Below are positions 25,691 through 34,448 of a stretch of DNA of 64,000 bases, piece after piece; the first letter of the stretch is position 1; each line of letters starts with the position of its first letter. Under the pieces are notes generated by a model. That model made no database searches. It was not told where the DNA came from and was given only the letters and a program-made list of their open reading frames with translations. Both the position numbers and the translations under genes were made by a program. The stretch comes from CAIZGX01 sp046048875 (GTDB lineage: Bacteria > Bacteroidota > Bacteroidia > Flavobacteriales_D > Sanyastnellaceae), in assembly GCA_046048875.1 (NCBI GenBank), contig JBJOFG010000015.1, positions 84,508-148,507 on the forward strand, in the 5' to 3' direction.

Positions 25691-27766
25691 TTATTGGTTC
25701 AGTGTTTTATAAGTCTGATAGTCGTGTATAACCACATTCTTAATTTTCAACAAGTCTTTCAATTCTCTAAAATCAGTTTCCATAGACGCCTTGGACACAT
25801 AATCTTTTGCTCGCAATGCCACACTCACCTTGTCTTTTGCAATGATTAACTCCTCTGCAATTCTGTTTTGAATTTGCTTCGGACCTTTCGTTTCATAAGA
25901 CATTACAACTATTTCATCGCATAGCAAACCGAGCTCTTGAATCACCTCAGCAGGATACGTTAACGGTATAGATACCTCCAGACGAAGGTTTCGTGTTTTA
26001 CAGAATTTACTTGCTTCGCGAATGCGATTCAAATACAAAATAAAAAAGGCGTCCGGACTATCTTTAAATCCGTCAAACGTATGGACTTCTATATCCAAAT
26101 GAATTCCATCGATTGGCAAATCACCTACTTTCGTCCAAACGCTGTCTAATTTCGGAGTGATGTTGGATGCCAACCATCTATTGTTTCCAATGAGTAACTC
26201 GCATTTCAATTCGTTCCTTTGTGCCATATTTACCAACTGCTTGAATTGTGGCCAATAAGCCTCACTTCCACCCGCTGATATCAATAGCTTCTGAACATTC
26301 CATTGACGTACATTCGTAACAATTTCAGTAGCGCTTTTATCCATCCACGCTTTGGACCATAGGTACATAGATCTTGTTTCGGCAATCGCAACTGTATCCA
26401 CTTTACCATCAATGATTTCCATATTCCCGTTCCATGGAATGATGTATTGACTGATTGGTTCATTTGGAATTTTCTCCTGAATTTCTCCCAACTTTAAGTA
26501 CATCTGTTGAAGAAGATCAATCTTTTCTATCTCCATTGCCCAAAACTCATCTAAGGCACTCAAGCCAACAATTGGCTGGAAAGAGGGATCCTCAATTTTC
26601 TTTAATCCATGGAAATTCTTTAATAAATCATGATGCAATTTTTGCTTCTCCGACAAATTCGAAAACTGCTTTTGCTTGTAGCGTAATTCATAGACAAGAT
26701 TCGAGATTTCTAACCATTTCAATTCATCTACTTGTTGCATGTTCAACTTAACTTCTTGTTGTTGAAGTCTTGTAAGAGCCAGATAATCCATTTGAAAAAT
26801 TCTCAAAGGGATTCGAGCAGTCACATTCATAGAGACAAATCCTCGATTGAATTGGTCCTCGAATCTATCGTAATAATTATAGCGCAATCCTGTCGACAAA
26901 TCCACTTCATTCAACCAATTATTCTTCAGCCTATCATTTTTAGATTGAAGGTCTAACATTTTCGTTGGATTGTATTGCATACCCGAAATTGCACGCAATG
27001 AAACTACGTTTACGTCAAAGGGAGGTAGAAGCCTGCTTGTCGTAATTCGGTTCGTATCTAACATGCTTTTCAGACCATCATTGAAAGCCGCATACAGATT
27101 GAACTGACCATTAATTTCAATCATCTCCTTATGAGCTTCCAACAACATGGTAGTTCTTATTTCACCCGACTCTGCTAAGTCGGTTAATATATCCATTTTG
27201 CTATTGCTGATGTCCAATCTCTTTTTTAGGACTTCAACTTTCTTCTTATTGAAATAGTAAATAATCTGATTTCGGTTCTCGTAAGAAATTTTGCCACCCA
27301 GTCCGCTCTTGCTTTCAAGTAACTTCATCTGTAATTCATTCTCCAAAACTTGAGCTTTACGTCTATTCTCAACCAAACCACCTGATAGAATATCCCATTC
27401 AATTCCGTTGATATATCTTGACCTGTACCAGATATCGTCCTCGTCGTATTGCATATCGAAGTTGAACTGATTGTTCGACACGATTGACAATCCCTTGTCT
27501 GCACGCATAATGCTCGCGCGTAACTTATAAGCCTCGTAAATTTGTTTCTGAATGTCAACTGAAGTTTGATCAACGAGAACAGGCCAAACACTCTCGGCAG
27601 TTTTAAAGTCTGACCAAATTAATTGCTCCTTCGAATCTGCATATCCCTTTTCCCATAGCACGTAGAGCTTGTTAATAGAATTCAACGTGCTGTCCAAAAC
27701 CTGGGCGCTTGCACCATAAAATCCTAACAACAGGAGTCCAATCAATATTTGTCGGATATACTTCAT
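25691..27766 (-). CDS. TolC-like outer-membrane channel fused to GH18-like hydrolase domain
   Basis: A 691-residue exported protein with signal peptide (1-22, ending G-A-S-A-Q). Residues about 25-430 follow outer-membrane efflux protein order: a beta segment ending W-D-I-L-S-G-G-L near 124-131, long helices, then a second beta segment F-V-S-M-N-V-T-A-R-I-P-L at 310-321 and more helices. Residues about 450-691 look like a TIM barrel with D-G-I-H-L-D-I-E at 553-560, matching the GH18 D-x-x-D-x-D-x-E motif except H for the second D, and M-S-Y-E at 622-625 in the place of the GH18 M-x-Y-D. Start: ATG 27766, giving a canonical signal peptide; a TTG 12 bases upstream is less likely. First gene of the operon. 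Confidence 0.78.
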   Translation of the reverse strand: MKYIRQILIGLLLLGFYGASAQVLDSTLNSINKLYVLWEKGYADSKEQLIWSDFKTAESVWPVLVDQTSVDIQKQIYEAYKLRASIMRADKGLSIVSNNQFNFDMQYDEDDIWYRSRYINGIEWDILSGGLVENRRKAQVLENELQMKLLESKSGLGGKISYENRNQIIYYFNKKKVEVLKKRLDISNSKMDILTDLAESGEIRTTMLLEAHKEMIEINGQFNLYAAFNDGLKSMLDTNRITTSRLLPPFDVNVVSLRAISGMQYNPTKMLDLQSKNDRLKNNWLNEVDLSTGLRYNYYDRFEDQFNRGFVSMNVTARIPLRIFQMDYLALTRLQQQEVKLNMQQVDELKWLEISNLVYELRYKQKQFSNLSEKQKLHHDLLKNFHGLKKIEDPSFQPIVGLSALDEFWAMEIEKIDLLQQMYLKLGEIQEKIPNEPISQYIIPWNGNMEIIDGKVDTVAIAETRSMYLWSKAWMDKSATEIVTNVRQWNVQKLLISAGGSEAYWPQFKQLVNMAQRNELKCELLIGNNRWLASNITPKLDSVWTKVGDLPIDGIHLDIEVHTFDGFKDSPDAFFILYLNRIREASKFCKTRNLRLEVSIPLTYPAEVIQELGLLCDEIVVMSYETKGPKQIQNRIAEELIIAKDKVSVALRAKDYVSKASMETDFRELKDLLKIKNVVIHDYQTYKTLNQ

Positions 27767-27892
27767 GTAATCAAACAAATATTGCCTAAAAAGAAAATCA
27801 ACTCAAAAATGAAAGCGCGATATACAAACAGCTTGTTGTTACTAAAGGTTAACTCTCATTAACATTACACTGTTAGTTAATTACGGGAATAA

Positions 27893-27918
27893 AAAAAGAG
27901 GACATGCGTCCTCTTTTT
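27893..27918 (-). terminator. Rho-independent terminator of enolase gene
   Basis: Perfect 11-bp inverted repeat, arms 27893-27903 and 27908-27918, loop atgc, with A-run on the left and T-run on the right, so it can act on either strand. It lies 27 bases past the eno stop. Confidence 0.85.
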
Positions 27919-27944
27919 AAGATTCCAATCAATCTCTTAGATTT

Positions 27945-29225
27945 TTATCTCAAAATACTCTTTCCAGGGTAGAACGCCATCTTGCCAAGCTCTTCTTCAA
28001 TGCGAAGCAACTGATTGTACTTTGCAATCCGGTCTGAACGCGAAGCTGAACCCGTTTTAATCTGACCTGTATTCAATGCTACCGCTAGATCTGCTATAGT
28101 GGTGTCTTCGGTTTCTCCACTTCTATGAGACATAACAGAAGTATACCCCGCACGGTGAGCCATATTCACAGCATCAATGGTTTCTGTGAGTGATCCAATT
28201 TGATTCACCTTCACCAAAATACTATTCGCAATTCCTTCTTCAATTCCGCGTGAAAGGCGATTCACATTGGTTACAAATAAATCATCCCCAACCAATTGTG
28301 TGCTGTCACCCAATTTCTCTGTCATTAATTTCCATCCATCCCAATCGTCTTCAGAACATCCGTCTTCAATTGATACAATCGGATAACGTTTGCACCAATC
28401 GGCCCAATAGTCGACCATTTGAGAACTGGTTAAGTTTTCACCGGTTGACTCTATGTGGTAAAGTTTTGTTTCTGGATTGTAGAATTCCGTTGAAGCACAA
28501 TCTAATCCCAACATAATGTCTTCGCCAGCTTTGTATCCTGAAGCTTCAATCGCTTGCATGATTGTTTGAAGCGCTTCTTCATTGCTATTGAAGTTCGGAG
28601 CAAATCCACCTTCATCACCAACGTTCGTCATGTGACCTTGTTTTTTCAACACGGCCTTCAAGTGATGAAATACTTCAGCTCCCATGCGCAAGGCTTGACT
28701 GAACGTCTCAGCACCCACAGGTAGAATCATAAATTCTTGAACGTCTACTTTATTATCAGCATGTGCACCACCGTTAATGATGTTCATCATAGGAACAGGC
28801 AATGTGTTCGCACTTACTCCTCCAATGTATCTGTATAAGCTTAATCCAGAAGTTTCTGCCGCTGCCTTTGCAACCGCCAAGGAAACACCTAAAATTGCAT
28901 TTGCACCGAGAACACTTTTGTTGTCTGTTCCATCGATACCACACATGGCCATATCGATTAAATTTTGCTCGAAAATTGAGGCGCCTTCTAATTCTTTATT
29001 CAAAACCTCATTTACATTCTGAACAGCGCGCATAACACCTTTACCCAGGTATTGCGTTTTATCTCCATCGCGAAGCTCCACAGCTTCGTGCATTCCAGTA
29101 CTTGCTCCTGAAGGAACAGCGGCACGACCAACAGTACCTTGGTCTGTAATGACATCAACTTCAATTGTTGGATTACCTCTCGAATCGAGGATTTGTCTTG
29201 CATGAATATGCGCAATGTTTGCCAT
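27945..29225 (-). CDS. eno: Enolase (phosphopyruvate hydratase)
   Basis: Glycolytic enzyme converting 2-phosphoglycerate to phosphoenolpyruvate; Mg-dependent, cytosolic. It has the N-terminal A-R-Q-I-L-D-S-R-G-N-P-T-x-E, G-A-S-T-G substrate loop, S-I-E-D-G metal region, G-D-D-L-F-V-T-N and the S-H-R-S-G-E-T-E-D signature. The 426-residue length is typical. Flanked by a strong terminator downstream and a perfect -7 box upstream, so it is monocistronic. Confidence 0.97.
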   Translation of the reverse strand: MANIAHIHARQILDSRGNPTIEVDVITDQGTVGRAAVPSGASTGMHEAVELRDGDKTQYLGKGVMRAVQNVNEVLNKELEGASIFEQNLIDMAMCGIDGTDNKSVLGANAILGVSLAVAKAAAETSGLSLYRYIGGVSANTLPVPMMNIINGGAHADNKVDVQEFMILPVGAETFSQALRMGAEVFHHLKAVLKKQGHMTNVGDEGGFAPNFNSNEEALQTIMQAIEASGYKAGEDIMLGLDCASTEFYNPETKLYHIESTGENLTSSQMVDYWADWCKRYPIVSIEDGCSEDDWDGWKLMTEKLGDSTQLVGDDLFVTNVNRLSRGIEEGIANSILVKVNQIGSLTETIDAVNMAHRAGYTSVMSHRSGETEDTTIADLAVALNTGQIKTGSASRSDRIAKYNQLLRIEEELGKMAFYPGKSILR

Positions 29226-29242
29226 AAAAATTTGTATTTAGA

Positions 29243-29251
29243 GCAAAGATA
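29243..29251 (-). promoter_or_regulatory. -7 promoter box of enolase gene
   Basis: TATCTTTGC on the minus strand, an exact TAnnTTTG match plus the favoured C, 18 bases before the ATG, giving a 5' leader of about 12 bases. Confidence 0.6.
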
Positions 29252-29268
29252 AACAAGACGCCCGAATT

Positions 29269-29293
29269 ACTTAGTGTATTTTTTACACTAAGT
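29269..29293 (-). terminator. Hairpin after rluF, before eno promoter
   Basis: Perfect 10-bp inverted repeat, arms 29269-29278 and 29284-29293 with a T5 loop, starting one base past the rluF stop. No T-tract follows the stem on the minus strand, so it may stabilise the mRNA end rather than terminate strongly. Confidence 0.5.
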
Positions 29294-29294
29294 T

Positions 29295-30242
29295 CTACCG
29301 CCCGCTTCTTTTCGCACCACCGCGACTGCTCTTTCCTGAGTTCCCACGACTGCTGCTTCCTTTGCTTGGACCGTTTCGAAAGGTTCTTTCACCTGGCTTT
29401 GCATGAGACTTACTGCCTGCCTTAAAACGTGGTTTAGAGGAAGACGAAGAAGACGGACTCGAAGCCGTTCTCGGTTTTGATCTAGGCTTTTGCTTCGGCT
29501 TCTCTGGACCTGCTGAAACTTTCTTCTCTGGAGCTTCCGACTTTGATTTCTCCAAATACTTGTTGAGTAGTGTCATCTCATCTTCTTCCAAACTTCTGAA
29601 CTCGCCCAAGGGAAGTCCTTGCAAACCTATGTGCATGATACGCGTTCGCTCTAACTTCGTAACGTTATATCCAAAGTGTTCACACATTCTTCGAATTTGT
29701 CTGTTCAAACCTTGAATTAAAACAATTCGAAATACAAATGGCGTTTCAACAATGACCTTACATCTTCTCGTTTGAACTCCCAAAATCGGAACACCCTGAC
29801 TCATCTTTTCAGCGAAGTCAGGAAACAACGGACGATCGACCGTTACCACATATTCCTTTTCATTTTTATTTCCAGCACGAAGCACTTTATTCACCAAATC
29901 CCCTTGATTGGTCAAAAGAATTAATCCTTGAGAGTCCTTATCTAACCTTCCTATTGGAAATATACGTTCACTGTAATTGATATAGTCAACAATGTTATTT
30001 TTCTCCATCTTATCTGTCGTAGAGACAACACCGATTGGCTTGTTGAAAGCTAACACCAAGGCTTGCTTTTCTTCCATTCGATCGAGATCACGTCCGTTCA
30101 CTTTTACGCGATCACCCGGACGAACCTCAGCACCTAATCCCACCTTCTTTCCATTGATTGTAACGACACCACGTTCAATAAACTTGTCTGCCTCTCTTCT
30201 GCTACAAAGTCCTGATTCGCTTATGAATTTGTTTACACGCAT
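29295..30242 (-). CDS. rluF: 23S rRNA pseudouridine synthase, RluF type
   Basis: RsuA/RluF-family pseudouridine synthase. N-terminal S4 RNA-binding domain (residues 1-60, R-V-N-K-F-I-S-E-S-G-L-C-S-R-R-E-A-D), catalytic domain with G-R-L-D-K-D-S-Q-G-L (D is the catalytic aspartate) and the late G-L-N-R-Q-I-R-R-M-C motif, both RluF-like. After residue about 230 there is an 85-residue Ser/Lys/Arg/Gly-rich disordered tail, with a run of six serines and RGG-like pieces, as often seen on Bacteroidetes members; it probably aids rRNA binding. Assignment to RluF rather than RluB/E rests on the catalytic motif. Confidence 0.85.
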   Translation of the reverse strand: MRVNKFISESGLCSRREADKFIERGVVTINGKKVGLGAEVRPGDRVKVNGRDLDRMEEKQALVLAFNKPIGVVSTTDKMEKNNIVDYINYSERIFPIGRLDKDSQGLILLTNQGDLVNKVLRAGNKNEKEYVVTVDRPLFPDFAEKMSQGVPILGVQTRRCKVIVETPFVFRIVLIQGLNRQIRRMCEHFGYNVTKLERTRIMHIGLQGLPLGEFRSLEEDEMTLLNKYLEKSKSEAPEKKVSAGPEKPKQKPRSKPRTASSPSSSSSSKPRFKAGSKSHAKPGERTFRNGPSKGSSSRGNSGKSSRGGAKRSGR

Positions 30243-30335
30243 GGGTTCTGATTAGGAAGCGAAGTTAGTTATGGCATAAACAAATTCGCCGCTTTCCTTT
30301 TCTTTTCTTAATTTTAGCCTTTTAGAACCTACCCT

Positions 30336-31079
30336 ATGCCAGCACTAAGCGAAAGAAAGATTGTCGAAGTTTGTTACGCCCCAAGTCATTTCCCATTGTA
30401 CAACAACGGGTTCGATATTGTGGTTGTTATTGATGTGCTGCGCGCCACTAGCGCCATTACGACTGGATTGCATTGCGGTATAAAAGAAATCATACCCATT
30501 AACTCCGTTGAAAAAGCAGTCGATTATAAATCGAAAGGTTATATTACTGCAGCAGAAAGAGACGGTCAAGTGGTGGAAGGCTTCGACTTCGGAAACTCTC
30601 CATACGCCTTCATGAATCCAGATTTAGTTGGAAAAACAGTTGTTCTTACAACTACTAACGGAACCAACGCCATAGAAGTCGCAAAAGAAAAAAGCACCGT
30701 TGTTATTGGTTGTCTGAACAACCTAACTTACCTCAGCAATTGGCTCATTGAGCAAAATAAAAATGTGCTCGTTCTTGCTTCAGGATGGAAAGAGAAGATG
30801 AATCTGGAAGACACTATTTGCGCTGGCGCAATCGCCGATATACTTCTTGAAAGTAGAAAATTTGTCTCGAACGAAGACAGCACCATCTCTGCCAAGTTCC
30901 TGTATCGTTCAGCTCGCGACAATTTCTACAGCTTTCTACGCGCAAGCTCCCATAGAAAGCGTCTTATGAAATTAAAGATTCAAAAAGATGTGAAGTATTG
31001 TTTAACGCTCGACACGGTTCCTTGCATTCCAATTCTGCGCGATGGAAAATTGGTTAAACTGGAAATCGACAACGCTTAA
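30336..31079 (+). CDS. comB: 2-phosphosulfolactate phosphatase family protein (ComB)
   Basis: A 247-residue cytosolic phosphatase of the ComB family, which in methanogens dephosphorylates 2-phosphosulfolactate to sulfolactate in coenzyme M synthesis. The V-V-I-D-V-L-R-A-T-S-A-I-T motif near residues 31-43, E-R-D-G-Q-V-V-E-G-F-D-F-G-N-S-P and T-T-T-N-G-T-N-A are family hallmarks. ComA and ComC are not nearby. In Bacteroidetes a sulfonate could feed sulfonolipid synthesis, but that is speculation. Ten bases separate it from the next gene, so they are probably co-transcribed. Confidence 0.85.
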   Translation: MPALSERKIVEVCYAPSHFPLYNNGFDIVVVIDVLRATSAITTGLHCGIKEIIPINSVEKAVDYKSKGYITAAERDGQVVEGFDFGNSPYAFMNPDLVGKTVVLTTTNGTNAIEVAKEKSTVVIGCLNNLTYLSNWLIEQNKNVLVLASGWKEKMNLEDTICAGAIADILLESRKFVSNEDSTISAKFLYRSARDNFYSFLRASSHRKRLMKLKIQKDVKYCLTLDTVPCIPILRDGKLVKLEIDNA

Positions 31080-31088
31080 ATCTACCTC

Positions 31089-32069
31089 ATGAAAACAAAG
31101 ACCTATCTCTTCTTGGTACTTTGTTTTCCTTCGCAAATTTTCGCGATAGAACCTGAGCCTCACTTCTGCCTTGATTGGGGATTCTTCGGACATAAGAAAA
31201 TTAACGAGCTTGCCATTTATACGCTTCCGCCAGAACTTTTCGGTTTCTACAAATACAACATGAACTACTTGATTGACCACAGCGTTGATCCTGATAAAAG
31301 AAGATATAGCGTTAAAGGCGAGGCAGAATGCCACTTTCTTGATGTCGATCGGTACGTGAACGACTCAACATTCTCACCTTTCGAAAATTTACCCGAACGT
31401 TGGAACGATGCTGTCACGAAATTCGGAGAAGACAGCTTAAGAGCGCATGGCATCGTACCTTGGAATCTGTATTTCATCTACATAAAATTGGTAAAAGCAT
31501 TCGAGGAAAAAGACGTCAATAAAGTGCTCCGTCTTTCTGCGGAAATAGGCCATTACGTGGGAGATGTTCACGTACCGCTTCACTCCACTTCCAACTACAA
31601 CGGACAAAAAACCAATCAAAAAGGTATCCACGGATTTTGGGAAAGCCGAATTCCAGAAATTCAATTTCCACAATATGATTTCTTTGTTGGACAAGCTCAA
31701 TACATCTCAGCGCCTCAACACTTCATTTGGGAAAGACTGAAAGAAAGCTACGCTTGTGTAGATTCCGTTTTGAAATTTGAATCACAACTCACAGCACAAT
31801 TCCCTTCAGATAGAAAATATGCTTTCGAAGTCCGCAACAATATTGAAGTCAGGACATACTCCAAAGAATTCTCTGAGGCATACAGTAGACTTCTAAACGG
31901 ACAGATTGAACGAAGAATGCGTTCAGCTGTTTACTCATTAGGTAGCTTGTGGTTAAGCGCTTGGTCAGATGCCGGTCAACCAAAATTAGACGATTGGTAT
32001 TGGAAGGAAGAAGAAACCACAGATGCACCTGCAGAACACGAAACCAGAAAGATTCGAGAACACGAATAA
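31089..32069 (+). CDS. Secreted zinc-dependent phospholipase C / S1-P1 nuclease-fold protein
   Basis: A 326-residue exported protein with a signal peptide (1-20). Residues 28-300 have the tri-zinc fold of phospholipase C and S1/P1 nuclease: W30 and H35 (W-G-F-F-G-H), H64 with D67/D69, H82/D85 (C-H-F-L-D-V-D), and the cluster H155-x3-D159, H165, H181-x3-E185. A His/Glu/Arg-rich tail ends the protein. It would hydrolyse phospholipids or nucleotides outside the cytoplasm; the sequence does not decide which. It lies between comB and an aldehyde dehydrogenase, seven bases before the latter. Confidence 0.82.
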   Translation: MKTKTYLFLVLCFPSQIFAIEPEPHFCLDWGFFGHKKINELAIYTLPPELFGFYKYNMNYLIDHSVDPDKRRYSVKGEAECHFLDVDRYVNDSTFSPFENLPERWNDAVTKFGEDSLRAHGIVPWNLYFIYIKLVKAFEEKDVNKVLRLSAEIGHYVGDVHVPLHSTSNYNGQKTNQKGIHGFWESRIPEIQFPQYDFFVGQAQYISAPQHFIWERLKESYACVDSVLKFESQLTAQFPSDRKYAFEVRNNIEVRTYSKEFSEAYSRLLNGQIERRMRSAVYSLGSLWLSAWSDAGQPKLDDWYWKEEETTDAPAEHETRKIREHE

Positions 32070-32076
32070 GAATATT

Positions 32077-33471
32077 ATGTTGAAGTCAGAGATTTTCGAG
32101 CAACAGAAAAAGCACGCTTTGCTCTTTAAAAACAGCACAGCGCAAGAGCGCACTGAAGTGCTTAATCGATTTGAAAAAGGATTGCTCAAACACGAAGAAG
32201 CGTTGACGAAAGCCTTGACGATTGATTTAAACAAGCACGCCTTCGAGTCATCTATCATGGAGTTCTCACTCATCTTCGCTGAATTAAAAGCGGTTCGAAA
32301 AGAACTTCATGAATGGATCTCCCCCATTCGTCCAGGAATCAATTGGGCCAATCCTTTGGCTTCAAATAAAATTCATGTTGAGTCGAAGGGCGTTTGCCTC
32401 ATTCTTTCGCCCTGGAACTACCCCGTTCAATTGACACTTACGCCTTTGATCTCATGTCTTGCGGCAGGAAACACAGCTGTCATTAAACCTTCCGAATTCA
32501 CTCCAGCCGTAAGTGAAGCTATCAAAGCTTTTGTGGAAGACACTTTCCTTCCGAAGGAAGTAACAGTGGTTCTTGGCGACGGAAACGTTGCTGCGCATTT
32601 GACGGACCTTCCCTTCAACCATATTTTCTTTACAGGCTCTCCCGCAGTTGGAAAATTAGTGATGGCTGCAGCTGCTAAAAACTTGACAAGCGTAACACTT
32701 GAATTGGGAGGAAAGTCACCTGTTGTGGTTGGAAAGAATTACGATTTGGAAGACGCTGCAAAGAAGATCTTATGGGGAAAATACACGAATGCCGGCCAGA
32801 CGTGTATAGCACCAGATTACGTGCTAATTCCCAAAGGGAAAACAAAAGAATTCGTTCAACACCTTCAAAAGCATTACCACTCCAACTACACGAATAATGG
32901 GGAATTGAATTCCGATGAAGTGGTTTGTATCGTTTCGGAAAAACATTTTACTCGTTTGAATGCAATGGTTGAAGAAATTAGTCAGGCCGGAGGCGAAATT
33001 TTATTCGAAGGCGCACATAAACCCACCGAACGACTATTCGGTTTAACGGTGGTAGGGAATGTTTCGAAGGAAACCAAAGTGTTTCAGGAAGAAATATTCG
33101 GACCTATACTTCCTGTATTTGAATACGAGACAACTGAAGAAGCGGTTGACTTCATTCGCAATAAAGAAAAACCATTGGCGCTTTACGTTTTTTCGAACAG
33201 CAGAAGCGAAACCAAATTCATCACTCGAAACACATGGTCTGGTGGAGTAACCATTAACGATGTGTTTCTTCACATTAGCGATGTGCGAATGCCTTTCGGT
33301 GGAAGTAATTTTTCTGGAATGGGTTATTCACATGGCTACCACGGATTTCTTGAATTCTGTCATTTGAAATCAGAAGTACATGTGAGTCGAATTTTCAATT
33401 CCACTTCACTCATTTACCCACCATATAAAGGCAAGGAGTGGTTGGCAAAAATTCTTCGTCGATTTATGTAA
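32077..33471 (+). CDS. Aldehyde dehydrogenase, class 3 (fatty aldehyde type)
   Basis: NAD(P)-dependent aldehyde dehydrogenase of 464 residues. T-L-E-L-G-G-K-S-P holds the general-base glutamate, and N-A-G-Q-T-C-I-A-P-D the nucleophilic cysteine. The short length and the C-terminal I-Y-P-P-Y motif are class 3/fatty aldehyde dehydrogenase features. The ATG at 32077 lies seven bases after the preceding stop; an earlier in-frame ATG would overlap that gene by 47 bases and add 18 unlikely residues. Co-location with a phospholipase-like gene suggests lipid-derived aldehydes as substrates. Confidence 0.9.
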   Translation: MLKSEIFEQQKKHALLFKNSTAQERTEVLNRFEKGLLKHEEALTKALTIDLNKHAFESSIMEFSLIFAELKAVRKELHEWISPIRPGINWANPLASNKIHVESKGVCLILSPWNYPVQLTLTPLISCLAAGNTAVIKPSEFTPAVSEAIKAFVEDTFLPKEVTVVLGDGNVAAHLTDLPFNHIFFTGSPAVGKLVMAAAAKNLTSVTLELGGKSPVVVGKNYDLEDAAKKILWGKYTNAGQTCIAPDYVLIPKGKTKEFVQHLQKHYHSNYTNNGELNSDEVVCIVSEKHFTRLNAMVEEISQAGGEILFEGAHKPTERLFGLTVVGNVSKETKVFQEEIFGPILPVFEYETTEEAVDFIRNKEKPLALYVFSNSRSETKFITRNTWSGGVTINDVFLHISDVRMPFGGSNFSGMGYSHGYHGFLEFCHLKSEVHVSRIFNSTSLIYPPYKGKEWLAKILRRFM

Positions 33472-34389
33472 TTACCAAAACTTAGGTAAGAACCTTGGTG
33501 TGCTCTTGATGTAGTCCTTGTACGAATCGTATTTCGAATTTGAAATACCTTCACTGAAGTCCGCGCTTCCTTGGAACAATAAGACAAGGAGAACGGCTCC
33601 TACTAAACTTCCGTTCAACCAATTTCCACTTCCGCTTCCACTGAAGAAGAAGAAGGTGATCCAAATGGCTTGTTCGCAGGCGTAGTTTGGATGGCGCATC
33701 AACTTCCAAAGTCCAGTATGTACAAAACCTCTTGAGTACGGAAGTTCGTTGTTGTTTCCGGCTTTTATTCGTCTATGTTTTTCATTCTGAAAATTCCATT
33801 GCTGCTGATCCGCCATGGTTTCAACAATTAAAAAGAAAATCAAAATCGATGCTATTACATAATCTGTTGTTCTTAAAGGAGCCATTACGTTTTTGTGGGC
33901 ATAGATCGCAGGAACGGTAATTAACCAAATCAAAATATTCTGGTAGAATGAAATGAAAAACAAATTGAACAAAGTCCATTTCCAACGAGCATTGAACATA
34001 GGCATCTTGCGAAGCACTTCCCAACGGTAATCTTCTTCCCCACTCCAGAACTTCCATGAATAGGCTCCTCTTCTTGAAAAATTATACGTCAATCGAGCGC
34101 CCCATAGGGTAACTAAAATCGCCATTAAAACAAAACGCGGATGATAGTTTGTGATATGAGCATATTCCCAAACATAGATGATCGGAACTACGCTCCAAAT
34201 CTTATCGACCTGACTGCAATTACCTGTTAATTCAGCCAATACAAAACACAAGGTGGCAACTACCAAAGCTGAACCTCCTACAACTTTAATCAGATGCCAT
34301 TGCATTTCGGTTAAACTCGGATCTAGATAGTAGGCAACCAAAGGCAGTCCGACCAAAGCAAGAATTAAGAGGATGATTGTTTTAAGCAT
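33472..34389 (-). CDS. DUF1295 / steroid 5-alpha-reductase-like membrane protein
   Basis: A 305-residue polytopic membrane protein with about seven helices. The C-terminal part matches the DUF1295/ICMT-like reductase family: A-D-Q-Q-Q-W-N-F, then G-F-V-H-T-G-L-W-K-L-M-R-H-P-N-Y, and Y-K-D-Y-I-K-S-T-P-R-F-L-P. The R-H-P-N-Y motif is the NADPH-binding signature of the steroid reductase group. Substrate unknown. I prefer the ATG at 34389, which starts directly on the first helix; an ATG at 34410 would add seven residues. It is adjacent and convergent to the aldehyde dehydrogenase gene. Confidence 0.85.
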   Translation of the reverse strand: MLKTIILLILALVGLPLVAYYLDPSLTEMQWHLIKVVGGSALVVATLCFVLAELTGNCSQVDKIWSVVPIIYVWEYAHITNYHPRFVLMAILVTLWGARLTYNFSRRGAYSWKFWSGEEDYRWEVLRKMPMFNARWKWTLFNLFFISFYQNILIWLITVPAIYAHKNVMAPLRTTDYVIASILIFFLIVETMADQQQWNFQNEKHRRIKAGNNNELPYSRGFVHTGLWKLMRHPNYACEQAIWITFFFFSGSGSGNWLNGSLVGAVLLVLLFQGSADFSEGISNSKYDSYKDYIKSTPRFLPKFW

Positions 34390-34448
34390 AATTGCGTTTT
34401 CTATGTTCACGATGAAGATAGAAAAACCTCCTTAAAACACCAACGTTG

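Noticed and set aside
25691..27766. Possibility that this is a plain TolC-family efflux protein in a drug-efflux operon
   Set aside because: The extra 240-residue C-terminal domain and the neighbouring QxxRW glycosyltransferase, with no RND or ABC transporter gene, fit glycan export better.
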